DNA of 64,000 nt from Trichobilharzia regenti (taxonomy: Eukaryota; Platyhelminthes; Trematoda; Strigeidida; Schistosomatidae): assembly GCA_944472135.2 (NCBI GenBank), contig OX235270.1, forward strand, positions 85,073,168 through 85,137,167. Reading direction: 5' to 3'. Below are positions 51,421-63,973 of this stretch, in pieces. Position numbers and translations under genes: made by a program. The stretch's first letter is position 1. Each line of letters begins with the position of its first letter. The notes under the pieces are model-generated. The model was not told where the DNA came from and did not search any database. It saw nothing but the letters and a program-made list of their open reading frames with translations.

Positions 51421-51889
51421 TTCCTCTAAGATGCTTAGAGGAGAATCATTTCTCCTCAGATATTCGAAAGTAGGTTGTCCAAGCGCGCAATCGTAAAAAT
51501 CTGAAGTGAGCCTCCAGAAAGCTATGCAACCGTTGTGCGTATTTGTTAGGCAAACATATTCATCTCTGTTCGATGAAGGACTCTATATGTTCTATTTCTG
51601 TGCATTCATTTGACGTTTTACAGCGGACATAAAGTATAAATTTACTTTAAAGTTATGTGCCAGAGCGAATGTCTTAGGCTATGTCACAGAAAAAGACTAA
51701 CTGATGCACACCTCAATGAAATGCAAGTGGCGTCCAGTCGAAATTCGTGAAAACCCACTAGAGATGTTTATACTGTATTTTGTCTCCATGTAGCCACTGT
51801 GGTGTGTGAGCCGAATAATTAACCGAAAGTAAATTTATGTTCGATATGTGAGTAGAATTTGGGTACTGGATACACATTATTGTGTATTA

Positions 51890-53690
51890 ACAGAAAGAAG
51901 AATTCTACAGACAACCACAGGCAACGGTGGACAATACTCCAGTTGGTGACATCAAAATACTAATGGGAGACATGAACGCCAAACTGGGACCAGACAACAC
52001 AGGAAGGTAACTCATCATAGGTAGAGGAAGTGGAGAACTCTTCGCCGACTTCTGCGCCTTCAGTGAACTAGTGATTGGTGGCAGTATATACAAACCCAAA
52101 GATATCCACAAGGCTACATGGGTGTCACCAGATGGGCGAACCAAAAACCAAATTGACTTCATCTCAATACTGCTCAAGGAAGTTGAGGCGCCGCCTACTG
52201 GACGCAAAAGCAAGAAGAGGAGCAGACGTTAGCTCAGACCACTATCTTGTCCAAGGGACAATCCAAATCAAATAAAAAGCTTTCAAAGAAACAACAGCTG
52301 CAGACAGACTACAAGCCAAGTTCAATACTCAAAGACTCAAGGACCAGGATACAAATGACATTTTCACTGCAAGCACAACGGAAAAAGCAGAGACACGAAT
52401 CAGCACTAGCGAAGAGGTCAACGTCGAGAAGCACTGTGACAACCTGGAAGGAGTGTAGAGTCAAACATGCATGGAAGTTCTAGGTAGAAAGAAGAGACAC
52501 GACACTACGGACACCTGGAGACTAATAGTAGAGAGAAAGATGGTAAAACAAAAAAAATTATCAGTGCACCGACGAGCAACAAAAACAGAATTTGAATGCA
52601 AGCTACAATACACTGAAGAAAAGAGTAAAGAAGAGTGCCAGGGAAGACAAAAGAAAATATTATGAAGCCATTGTAAGTGAAGCATAACAGGTGCAGGCTG
52701 CAGACAAAGGAGACCTCGCCACACTCTACCAAACAACTAGGTACCTTTCGGGTAAAAGTACGAAACAAATTAAGCCATTGAAAGATGACAATGGAAGGTC
52801 AATCAACAAAGAGGTGGAGCAAAGAAAACACTGGGCTGAACACTTCAAAAGACTTCTGAATCGACCGCCACCTACAACACGCCCAACAACACCAACGACG
52901 GAAGTAGAACCCCTCAACGACAACAGAAGTCCTGAATGCAATCAAGATGCTCAAAGATCGGAAAGCAGCAGGACCAGATGGAAAAATGGACCCAGGGACA
53001 ACAGCGGACTTGATGACACCACTACGGGAGAAGGGTTGGAAAGAAGAAAGGTACCCGAGGATTGGAAGAAGGGATCCATATTCAAACTACCAAAGAAAGG
53101 AGACTTAAGTCAATGCAAAGACTGGCGTGGAATTATGCTCTTGTCCATCTCAAGCAAAATACTAAGCCACATCATCCTGGAGAGAATCAAACAAGCCCTG
53201 GATCAAAACCTTCGACCGTGACAGCCTGGATTCAGGAGAAAGAATTCATGTATTGATCAAATCGCCACTCTACGGATCATCAGTGAACAAAGCTTGGAAG
53301 TGTAGTCACCTCTCTCTCTCTCTCAACTTCATTGACTTCGAAAAGGCCTTCGACAGCGTCGATCCAGAGGTCATTTGGAAACTACTTCGTTAACACGGGG
53401 TGCCGCAGACAATTATACATCTTAACCAACAGTTGCACGACAATGCTGTATGCCAAGTAATCCACAACGGGGAACTTTCGGGATCCTTCGAAGTGAAGAC
53501 GGGAGTAAGACAAGGCTGCTTGCTCATGCCAATGATTTTCCTGATTGTAGTAGATTGGATATTGCTATAGAGAGCGGGCAACGAGGAAACACGCATAAGA
53601 TGGACCCACACAAAAAAACTTGTAGGATCTGGACTTCACCGATAATATATGTCTAACTTCCCACAAACTGGAAGATATGCAAATTCCATA
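51890..53690 (+). pseudogene. RTE-like non-LTR retrotransposon (endonuclease end and RT)
   Basis: The endonuclease part has ILMGDMNAKLGPDNTGR, ATWVSPDGRTKNQIDFIS and a worn RRGADVSSDHYLV. The RT part (from about 52691) has KGDLATLYQTTRYLSGK, PEDWKKGSIFKLPKKGD, FEKAFDSVD (FDSVD at 53349-53363), VRQGC (53505-53519) and LDFTDN (53629-53646), where an active enzyme has FADD. Multiple stops and shifts, and the 3' end is missing. It falls with RTE/SR2-type elements by motif; the clade is tentative. Confidence 0.8.
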
Positions 53691-53790
53691 TAAGTTTGTT
53701 TCTTAGATATATCACACAGTGAAACAGTATCATTTACTGAATGAGCTTTCGAAAACACAAATTAGTGTTGATAACCATACAAATTATGGT

Positions 53791-54180
53791 GACAAATACC
53801 AGTCGTGTGTATACTGCATTACATTTGAATCCAAGTTCAGAACAGAGTTTATGTTTGTCATTATTATGATCACTGGGCTCGAACTCGGTTATTTAAGTAC
53901 ACAATTATCTGAAACTCTTGCGATAATCTCTCCACATCGGTTTATTATGTTCACAAAGTATTCTCACTTAATTCGCCTCTTCGTCACCAGTGTATTTATT
54001 AGGAAGCCGAAATGAATTCTCCTCTGAAATTCATCATAAGTAATCCATGAAGCAATAATGCATATCATTTTCTCTGTTGCAATCCAATCAACCAGGTATC
54101 AGTGTGTTAGATGGCTGAAGGCGACTGGCAAGTAGCCCTGGATCTGATTCTCGCGACACTTGTTGACACTCGTCAGCAAT
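53791..54180 (-). repeat. Dispersed repeat, inverted copy inside unit B
   Basis: Reverse complement of 540-929. After a 168-bp insertion (54181-54348) the same repeat resumes at 54359 (GTGTGCCCACAAGCTG). A further piece at 54745-54830 is also present in unit A at 19231-19316. In unit A the left part, including this segment, is missing. Confidence 0.75.
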
Positions 54181-54348
54181 TCCATTATGGGTAAATTTTG
54201 TTTGATAAATTCTCACAGCGTTATACAGTAATGTTTACTGATGACGTTTCGAGCACAATTACTGTATAACGCTGTGAGACTTTATCAAACAAAATTTACC
54301 CATAATAGAATTACACTCTACCACAGTGCACAAGTTTTATTCTTATAT
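54181..54348 (+). mobile_element. 168-bp insertion with 48-bp inverted arms
   Basis: It interrupts the dispersed repeat between CGTCAGCAAT (54171-54180) and CGTCAGGAAG (54349-54358), a likely 10-bp target-site duplication with two mismatches. Arms 54184-54231 and 54259-54306 pair with one mismatch around a 27-nt loop containing GATGACGTTTCGA. The right part is homologous to the 99-bp insertion at 55570. Confidence 0.65.
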
Positions 54349-54918
54349 CGTCAGGAAGGTGTGCCCACAAGCTGCGAGGAACGAATGCATACCCTTGGAT
54401 TCGAATCACCATCAATCGCAGCTGCATCCACACTGCGAATCAGTGAGCTATCTGGGCTCACGATTGACCTCCTGTATGACTGCGATCGGTACAGTTACTC
54501 CTCAATATGGAGTAACCAGTGCCATGCATCTAGTCCTTGGTGTTGGTGTAAAGGTTATTTATCACATTCTCAAATGTTGGTTGTAACTGATGACTGTCGA
54601 GTGTTTCTCATGCTAACAGTGTCAGAAAGAGTGAGAAGGTCTGTTGTAATCGCTAATGATTTTGAAGAAATTCAGTTTGTTTCTTCATAAAACAACGTCT
54701 AGCATTGGCCAGCAATATTTGAGGAACGCAGTTGTTTTTCACACTTAAATCACGGACAATAAGTCATTATGTATGACTGTATCATATGAACATGCTTCTG
54801 AACTTGTTTGCTATGGTAATAGATTTTTGGAGTTTCGTCTTTGATGCATTCAAATCCACACAGACAATTCAAGAACATCAAAGATCGAACTCCATTCATC
54901 TGTTGCCAAATCGAACAC

Positions 54919-55752
54919 CTTTAGAAGCATGTTATATATTTGGCTTTCCGATCATCACACACCATCGGCAAAAAAGAAGCGGTTGCATCAGGTCTTCTTA
55001 GAGGATCACACTCTTTGATGAGATATGACAGAAAAACAAGAAATATCAAACATAACTGAGACTCTCAATCGAAATAGCTACTCATAGAACTTCATCAACC
55101 AAATCAACACTGACATCATATATGGTCAAAAACGTATTCCGAAAACATGGACCTCAACAGCTGTCATTCCATATAGAGCAAAGACATCAGACGATATCAG
55201 AAGAATACTTAATAAGCTCGACATCAGAAGTTTCTTCAAAACATCTGACACACTGGGAAGCAAACTTGTCCATATAAAAGACCAAATCCTTAATGTTTCT
55301 CTACCTGATTGTGTCTGTAAAATAAAATGCTTACTTGGAATGTGATGGGATGTACATCGGACAAACCTCGTTAGTGAGTAATCAAAACCAGAAGAAATGA
55401 ACAGCGTAGAACATCCGTTGGACCATCGAAAAACGTAGATGAACTAGAAAACTGAGAAAATCATCGGCCATAGGTATACATAGTATAGATTCAGGCCACA
55501 AAATTGATTTTGACAATATTCAAATAATCCTTAAGAATTTCATAAATCACAAAGAACGTCTAATATCAGTTCATATAACTGTAAACACTGTGCGATTTAT
55601 CAGAATAAAATCTTATCTATAATGGAATTATACTCTACCACAGTGCCCAAGTTTTATACTTATATCAATAATATCAGAAGCACTTCATATCTAATGGAAT
55701 GCAAATATTCTGAATATAAGTGATGGACTGAACGAATGTAATAATCAGCTTC
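54919..55752 (+). pseudogene. Penelope-like retroelement fragment 3, unit B
   Basis: Copy of 19405-20130, interrupted near its C-terminal coding end by a 99-bp insertion at 55570. Confidence 0.78.
55570..55668 (+). mobile_element. 99-bp insertion with 9-bp target-site duplication
   Basis: Absent from unit A. It is flanked by perfect TAATATCAG copies at 55561-55569 and 55669-55677; unit A has one copy (20047-20055). The 3' half (TCTACCACAGTGCCCAAGTT) matches the end of the 168-bp insertion at 54181, so both belong to one short non-autonomous family. It encodes nothing. Confidence 0.8.
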
Positions 55753-56800
55753 ATTATGTAAACACATGCTGCTTTTACAATATAACAGACTTATCAAATT
55801 CAATAATTTACACCTGGTTTTGTTGTCTTTACCAATTTACCAATTTGACAACGCAGGTACGAACCCGTGCTGGGGAACGAGGATTATGTTGTTATATATT
55901 AGCTAAGATTTTGTGAACCCTGGTTTAATAAAAATTTGATAGAGCTATTAGCAGCATTAAATAACGAAACGTCAGGAAAAAAATAATAATGGTTTTGTTT
56001 TTAATGCATTCGCAAAATCTAAAACACTTACAATAAGGAATAAGTATAAGGGACATTTATTACAGTTGTCATTACATTCTAAGACGCTAAGTAAAGCAAT
56101 TTTAGGATAAAAAAATATGTATTGCCATAATACGTTTACCCATTCATGTAAATACAATCAAAAGAATTAAGTGAACGTGAATTGTGTGTTGAAAATCTTG
56201 CAAACTCGTTCGCATGTTAGGCAGAAAGATTTAAGAAGAAAAGACTAAGATAATACATTTATTGTATACCTGTACACATCATTATTTATATTTATATATG
56301 AATATAAGCTGTGAACTTGGTGAATACAAGGAATACAAGGACGAGTTTTATTATACAAAACCAAAAGTAAAATGTGTGTAGATCGACTGTGTATTCACTT
56401 GTATCAACAAAGTGTATTACCAGAATGAATTGGCTTCTGTCTTTCATGATATTAAGCAGACAAATTCACCTTGTATCAGTGTACATCCATCTACAAAAAG
56501 AAAACAAAGCGAACTGGTCATCCTAATTTCAGACGAGAAAACAAAATCAGAATGAACATTGATACACGTGTAACGACGCTTGGGCACTGTGGTTGGTGTA
56601 TGTAATTCCATATCAATTTGTTTATTAGATATATCACACAGTGAAACAGTATCATTTACCCGATGACGTTTCGAACACAATTCATTGTTCATATTGAAAT
56701 TAAGTGATATGATTATGAAGAATAAATTGTTATCCATTAAATAATACTGCTTCACACATTAATTAATTAAAACAGAATAAAAAAATTACTCATGAATAAA

Positions 56801-56814
56801 TTTATTTATTTATT
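56801..56814 (-). promoter_or_regulatory. Clustered polyadenylation signals, copy C
   Basis: Same overlapping AATAAA cluster as at 21180-21193, downstream of copy C exon 6. Confidence 0.45.
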
Positions 56815-57047
56815 TAAAAACAAACAAATCAGAAATCAGAATAATCTGTCTAAGTGATTTCTCAAGACTCTTAATACATCTTAATATACCTTAGAATTGG
56901 TGAACGGTAATTTAGTTGGTTGACACTCAGAATGGTTGATTTGAAATCCTTCTGACAAATCAGTGTTTCGCTGAGACATTGGATAGTACTCCTTTATTGG
57001 AGTAGGTAGCTGGACTTATTGTTCGCAGTAAATCAAGTAATATGAGT

Positions 57048-57243
57048 TCACGTACAAACTACTTCACTGATAATGTTATTTAATTTATCGATGACGAAGC
57101 GATGAAGTGAAGTTAGTTTGTTACTGAGTTTAACTACATTAACTTCACAATTAGTGAAGTTGGAACGGCCTTCAAATGTTGGTTTGATTTGATATATTGG
57201 GTAACGATGACAGAAAAGAGAAACGCGGAACTCCAATTGATGC
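57048..57243 (-). CDS. Copy C candidate terminal exon 6
   Basis: Same 196-nt candidate last exon and stop as copy B. AATAAA signals follow at 56801-56814. Same uncertainty about the acceptor. Confidence 0.5.
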
Positions 57244-58271
57244 CTTCCTAATAACTACATAGACTATATTCCAACTAAGTTGTCAGAGACAACTGATGTT
57301 CCAGTTATGATTTAACTGAAATCAGAAAGCACTGCTTTCAGCCTCCATACGAATTAGTGACATCAGTAACATTAACCTAGTACTTATTCATCAGGTTCTC
57401 ACCATATGACTAGAAAAGTCATTTCATATTTTGACCAAATTCACACCAAATGAACCAATTTCATTACTACTCAAGCACGAGAGAATCACGCAGCACACAC
57501 TTATCTTACTTAATAACTCACTTTCACTATAAATGACTCTTCCTCACTGATGGTATATCCAAGGAAATCCAATGAAGTAAACCGTTGTACATGGTTTGTG
57601 AAGAGATAACACTGTAGTCCAATGTATTCAGTCCATCAATTTTAATACGTGCTGATGCGTTTTTTAACAATGCGTAGCTAAAAGTAAACGTATGAGAGGT
57701 AAAATTTAAGGTAGAAAAATGGCGTTTTGTATATGCAATTACATTTCAACTTACATTATTAGGGGGTTCATTCTGATCGACATGATACATGACTTCAAGG
57801 AGAGAATCACAGTTGTTATGAACAACGTACTTTACATGTGATGAACTGCTATGCTAACAGCCAAGGACTAATTGGCGAAATTGTATCCATTTTGAAGCCA
57901 ACGTTTATAATGGTTGTACGGATTGTGGTACTGGCACAAAAATGGCCTCGTTTTATTGAAGTTATTGGTCACATTTCAGTTGAAGACTATCTTGTAAAGT
58001 GCATAATATTCGACAAACATTTTAACCTTCTAAACCAATGATGTGCATTTCATGATGCACTGCACAAGAAAGCACTTGTGTATGCTATCAGTGAATCAAT
58101 CTTAAAATTCAAAAGTGCATCGTCAATTCAAAAGTGTCAGCAAACACTTTGCTTTCTTTATAATATCAATAAAATCATAAAAACTAATAAATACCAGTTC
58201 TAAGGAGACATTCTCGGATTGTCAGACAGAGTTTAGAAATAACACTGAGATATTATCACAAAGCAGCTTAC

Positions 58272-58499
58272 CGGTCTGGATTGACTTCATTCAACTTATC
58301 AGTGGCATGACTCAGTGTATAGTAACGACCAATATCTGTACTGATTCGAAATACCCCATATTTGGATTGACTAACTCGAGTCAATAAATCATCATCCTCA
58401 CCACCCCATCCTTCATATAGGTTTGAAAATCCATTTATTTCCAGAAACTGTTCACGTGTAAATGCCACAACACCACCGAAAAAATCCCTATACAGTACT
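58272..58499 (-). CDS. Copy C exon 5
   Basis: Same 228-nt exon with FFGG, GWGGEDDD and SHATDK; Phe again precedes FGG. Confidence 0.92.
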
Positions 58500-58593
58500 C
58501 TACACGAAAACAGGCAAAATCAAAATTATATTCTTACTATGATCACCTATAAATCCGATTCTTCGAAACAGACATTTTCAAGCCATAAAACAG

Positions 58594-58645
58594 TAAGTGA
58601 GCAAGTAAGAATGTAGGTAAGTAAGTAAGTGAGTAAGTGAGTATA
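58594..58645. repeat. Tetranucleotide repeat (GTAA/GTGA)n, unit B
   Basis: Copy of 22973-23024. Confidence 0.8.
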
Positions 58646-59155
58646 ACAATAGTCTCAGAGGACCCACCAAGTTTGAAGAACACAAAAGTAAAATAGTCAA
58701 GTCAAGTTATAACCTTCTGACTGCTAGAACGTGTTCACAACCATCAGTGGAAGACAATAGTAATCCTAAATGAAATTAGGTTGAAGGTAAACTTTTGACG
58801 TCATTCTGTCTGTTGCAGGACGTCTCTTCGGTGACGTTATAAAGTTGAATTCCCTGAATTCAACAAAATATCTCTTCACTGTTAAGGCTTGAGCAATGAC
58901 ACAGTCAGTGGAAAGAAAACCAGTTGAAGCTACAAATATTTTAGGTGTTCAGATTCGAGAGAATAGTAACTGATAGGCAGAGTTAAAAGTGACTCCAGTG
59001 TCGTGTGATTGGAAGTAGATGCTTTTTAGATGCTAATCGGCATGAAGCACTCATATCTTTCGAAATAGCAATTCTTGTGAATTGTGAAACATCTGACTGT
59101 CTTTCTTGACTTAGGTAAATTTGTGCATTTAAATTTGCACAGATAATTCAAATGC

Positions 59156-59340
59156 ATCAAAGACCGAACTCCATTCATCGGTTGGGACTCTCACCGACCG
59201 TGCACATAATCTGGGGTTTGATCCCCAGCCAACGGACACCTGATATCTATGGTCGGCCAGGAAAATTTTCGCTACTGATATCACATGCTGACAATTTCAT
59301 ACTTCTATGGAAAATACGGTATGTAATCAAACTATAATCA
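59156..59340 (+). repeat. SINE fragment (family 1), unit C
   Basis: Tandem-unit copy of the element at 161-345. Confidence 0.7.
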
Positions 59341-61082
59341 AAAATAAAATAAATGAAGACAGCGTATCCGTTGTCTTCAAACATTTTATAGCAAACACGT
59401 TTAGAAGCATGTTCTTAAGATACAGCCATACACAATTACTTATTGTCCGTGATTTAAGTGTCTGGCCACTGCGTTGATAGACGCAGGTTCGTATCTGGGG
59501 GCGTGCATCAGTTCCTTCCAGCTTGTGGGCACACATTGCTGACGAGTGTCAACAAGTGTCGCGAGAATCAGATCCAGGGCTACTTGCCAGTCGCCTTCAG
59601 CCATCTAACACACTGATACTTGGTTGATTGGATTGCAACAGAGAAAATGATATGCATTATTGCTTCATGGATTACTTATGATGCATTTCAGAGGAGAACT
59701 GATTTCGGCTTCCTAATAAATACACTGGTGATGAAGAGGCGAATTAAGTGAGAATACTTTGTGAACATAATAAACCGATGTGGAGAGATTATCGCATGAT
59801 TTTCAGATAATTGTGTACTTAAATAACCGAGTTCGAGCCCAGTGATCATAATAATGACAAACATAAACTCTGTTCTGAACTTGGATTCAAATGTAATGCA
59901 GTATACAGACGACTGGTATTTGTCAACTCCATTAAATGAGCCCTTTACTCAGAAAAGAATGTTAAAACTTTTGTGTCCGGATCTCTTCGGTCTGCCTACG
60001 AAGAACTACTAGTGTGTGCAATCGGCGTTCAATTACTGATATCCATCAGTCAGTGTCACTTTGCATGATGCGGTTACATCTCTCGTCATAATTACTCAAA
60101 GGAATTATTGATTCCTGTCACTGACACATTAAAAGAGGAGATAAAGTGGCGATGAAGGAAAACAAGAATACTCTGAAGAAGTCGTCATGTCCTTAATTTC
60201 TCCTACTTATTGAATACTTTCATAACTCGCTAGTAACTGAGAACAATAGTCTTACTCAATAAAAGTAAAATAGCTTGAATTCACATTTCAAAATTGTAAC
60301 AGCTCGACATATGCCTCGTTTCTTTCAGCACATTCCCATTCTGGAAATTAGTCGCCACTGTAAGATGTGGGAAAATTTCAGGTGATAATAATTTTGAGGT
60401 TTATGAGAGTTAATGCAGAGGAATAATATTTTGTAAACAAATTTTGACTAGGATATAAAAGAGAGATAATCAACGTTTTTGGAGGGATTGGCCAACACAT
60501 TTTACTGAGGATGTGACCGTGGATTCAATTTATTTGAATTGTGTGTTCAATGGAAATTCACCAGAAGAAGTAGAAAGTAAATCGTATCATATTTTGGTAC
60601 TTTATTCAATGAGACACAGTCCTCTTTCACCAAAGAAAAGAGGTACACTGATGACTATCATTAAACATGAAGAAGAATATCGTATACTAGAAACTCAGGA
60701 TTTCCATTTACTTAAATTCTACTCTAGAATCCAATCAATTTTCTCTGATTGCCTTTTCACGTGTACAGAAAGCATCAGAAAAGCATGGAATGAATCGTCC
60801 AACTTCTGTGAGTTTAATGGTTACCTGGATACACAAGGCTCAGTCTAAATAATTCCACACAGAACGAATCGAATGGCTGATCTCGCCACAGATAAGCAGT
60901 GACATAAAACTTAGAAATACCCTGTTTTTGACTTTCACACCCTTTTTACTATCACATTAATTTTGTGGAAACTGGCAAAAGTGTAACGTCTTGTAAGGTA
61001 ACTTTGTGAATACTGATAGGTATAACTTATCATCTAGTGAAAAATATTAATTTTTTATTGAGTTTGGAAACTTTCAACTGAC

Positions 61083-61270
61083 TTGTAATCATTCTGACTA
61101 AGTGCAGAGGAAAAGTGCGTCGGACGTGAATTACACGTATAAGTAAGACGGTCATCTTCAGGCAGTTTGTCCACATCGTGTAAAATGAAACAGCTATACT
61201 CCTGCAACTTTGAAACCTCAAGAAACCCAGCATTTAAGAGAGCACCACGGTTAAATTTAGTTTTACCGGT
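61083..61270 (-). CDS. Copy C exon 4
   Basis: Same 188-nt exon with [11 protein letters not shown] and DVD. Confidence 0.88.
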
Positions 61271-62514
61271 CTGCAAGAAAGCAATAAAGAAATCATAAAT
61301 TTTACAACGCGGAGTCGCAGAGGAAAACAAGTACTTGTAATTCCTAAGGCCTAAACCCAACTTTTCTTCTGTCAACGTTGTGATAAATAACCTCTGAATA
61401 CAAAAGTGCAGTGACAACATATTTGAAGGGTATCAATAGGATGTATGAAAACCTATGTAATCACCAAAATATATCTTTTGATAGTTAATAATATCCGAAT
61501 GATTCTTCTGCAGAAACTCTCGCTTACACAGCGAAACGTTCGACGATATCTTGCTTCGATTTTTTCTCAAACACGCTGGAATTATTTTAAATCACCTACG
61601 ATGACTTGAAGTGACAGTCTACGCTTGTTCTACTGTAATGACTGAAACTGATAGATTTGAACCTGAGAAATTCGAATGAGTCGCCTGTTTTCTCCTGTTT
61701 CCACGCTCCTATTTCATACCAGCCATGGGGGATAATGTTCAGGCAGGAGACCTACTCAGTGCAAAGACAACCCGGGTGAAATTTAAATTCTCTCTACAGA
61801 GACCTAATGTTTCATTCTCGCACAAATGATGCGTGTCAGAAGGAATAGAACTAAGTCTCTCGCCATGCGATTACTCGTTCAACGGAAACGGATAAATCTT
61901 TATTGAATGTTGAAAAACTTAAGAAAAAATTACAATGAACTCCAAAATTACAGAAATTCCATCTGTTCAGTGACCTACACGACCTTTTGTGATTAGAATT
62001 TTCCCTTTGTCTAATCAAGAATACTTGTTAGTGTCAAGGTGATGGTATGTGAAAGCGTAGTCTGTGTTCATAACTACACAAGATCTAGGCAAAATGGGAA
62101 ATTGTTTTGAGAGTAAGTTCTTAAAGTTTGAACGAGAATGTGTCATCTAGTAGATCTCCTATTTTGTATGTTTATTGAAGAAAAATATTAGTACGCCAGA
62201 TAAGTACATTCAAAATAACGCACGGTGATCTAGTATTGATGACTGGGTGTCGCTTCGACTACAATTCAATGTTCATAATCGTAAGAATGCAGGACTATGT
62301 AGGGCAATTTATCGAGTCGTGTGAATGCATTGGTAAGATGAATAAGAGACTGTCGTCGAAACGTCATCTAGTTATTAACACTGTTTCACATAGGGTTACA
62401 TCGAATACATTTTTATGACATAGAATCTCACACTGCGACAGCGCTGAAATTCCGCTCTTACAATAATGGGAACAATAGCTTTATACTTCTATATATTATT
62501 CATAATAAACCTAC

Positions 62515-62903
62515 CTGTTCAATCACGAAAATGGTATATGGTATTTTTTGGTGCCTTATAAACGCATGTAGATGATTTGTTACAATGCGTAGGTGTTCAT
62601 CGCGATTACGATATGGAATGATTATAGCTGATGACATGCTAGTAGAACAACCCATTGGAGTCCATATTTTAGGTAAACTGTGCTTTTCGGTGACTTTTTC
62701 GCTTTCATCACTTTCATTTGATACACTTGTAACGTTTGGCAATGCTGCATCATATCTAGTGTAAAGTGATCCAAATAAAGGTTTTAAATCGGAATTTTCT
62801 GCTGAGTTGTTGAGCACAATGTAATCCCTTGGCTGAGAAGATGCATATTTGGCTTCCAACTGTGGCCAAGTTAGTAGATTCAGAGATGGCTGTAGACGAC
62901 CCA
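62515..62903 (-). CDS. Copy C exon 3
   Basis: Same 389-nt exon with the IIIPYRNRDEHL motif, same acceptor and GTAGGT donor as the other copies. Confidence 0.9.
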
Positions 62904-63973
62904 CTGAGGATATAGAAAGAGAATTTCTCTTCTGTTTATTTCATAAAATAACGTGAAGAGTGAAGTTACTTCTATCATCAGAAATGATTGATTCATGCAA
63001 ATTGGCCGCGTTTTCCACAAACCCAACTTCTAGAAACAGATGAGGCTTGGCTTTGCATGAGATGAAGCTAGAAATTTGTGCAATAAGGAAGTATGTACAG
63101 CTGCCTTTCCATCTCGGCCTTAGGACAGAAAAGAGCGACACAAACACTTGTGTTTTTGCCTGTTAAATCGCTCTTTGCATCCTTCCCTTATTACCACCAC
63201 TGTTACTGTGAATTAATTTCACTTTGTGACAGTTTCCATCACTGTTTTACTTCTCTCTTGTAGTAAAATCATGCAACACTTTACTTCACCCTACTTCTCA
63301 GCTCCCTGAGTAGTGTCTCCTTTCGTCTATTAATCTTACTAGTTTTACACACTTTTCGAAGATTTCTGCATTCCATGCACGATTTTGTGCATGATGCAAT
63401 TTACCTTGTTGTCTTTGGATGTTTAATTACAAATATAATTGGGAACATTTGATGATTGTTAGGGGCATACCGATCAATCTCACCAAACATCTACCTGTCT
63501 ATTGAGTTCATATGAGAATTCAAGAAGGTGAAACGGCAAGTGAAATAAAGAAAATACTGGAGTATTTAGGACTAATCGGAATATTAATTGACAATACTCT
63601 CGCCAATTTAATCCAACAAGGACTACTAATGGGGTAATGTGCGAAATTTGACGGCCCCTCCCACTCACTCAAGCTAACTCGTCAATCCTCATCGGATTGT
63701 TTTACTAAGAGTATGGTAAGTAATCCCCCTCCTTCTCAGTCTTAAGTCTTCCAATATTTATCTTGTTTTATTTAACCTAATGTTTCTTCACTTTCAAGTA
63801 AATAACACACTTTTCACTGTTGACACCTACTGCTTGAATTTTCTCACGTGCTATCGTCCTCAATAAACCATTTATGAACTACACCTTCACAACTCAGTAA
63901 CAGTAATCTTACAACAGAATTTCTTCACTAAATTTTGTATGCTAAATGATACAGCTGGGCTTCTGTATGAGTA

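Larger units (their letters stand above)
41272..54446. other. 13.2-kb block present in unit B and absent from unit A
   Basis: Flanks match unit A at 18931 with a 3-bp overlap (TGA) at the junction. The left 8.7 kb (41272-49990) shows only short unassigned frames and a diverged direct repeat pair. The right 4.5 kb is layered retroelement debris. A repeat that spans the right edge (53791 to about 54830) is cut off in unit A, which argues for deletion from A. Confidence 0.85.
23375..58995. repeat. Tandem repeat unit B (35.6 kb, longer form)
   Basis: Unit B is colinear with unit A. The offset is about +23373 to A position 6340, +23388 to about 7980, about +22337 from 9030 to 18930, and +35514 to +35622 afterwards. 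The offset steps mark a 15-bp indel, a 1.05-kb loss in B, the 13.2-kb block present only in B, and a 108-bp insertion with target-site duplication at 55570. It contains exons 1-4 of gene copy B and exons 5-6 of gene copy C. Confidence 0.95.
57048..62903 (-). other. GT7 beta-1,4-galactosyltransferase-like gene, copy C (exons 3-6)
   Basis: Third copy. Exons 3 and 4 lie in unit C and exons 5 and 6 at the right end of unit B; exons 1-2 are beyond the window. Splice sites, frames and protein match copies A and B. The intergenic gap between copy B exon 1 and the end of copy C is about 26 kb, against about 14 kb between copies A and B, because of the extra 13.2 kb in unit B. Confidence 0.88.

Noticed and set aside
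54228..54262. A hammerhead ribozyme at ACTGATGACGTTTCGAG
   Set aside because: CTGATGA is present, but there is no helix II followed by GAAA on the same strand; the GAAAC is only on the opposite strand.
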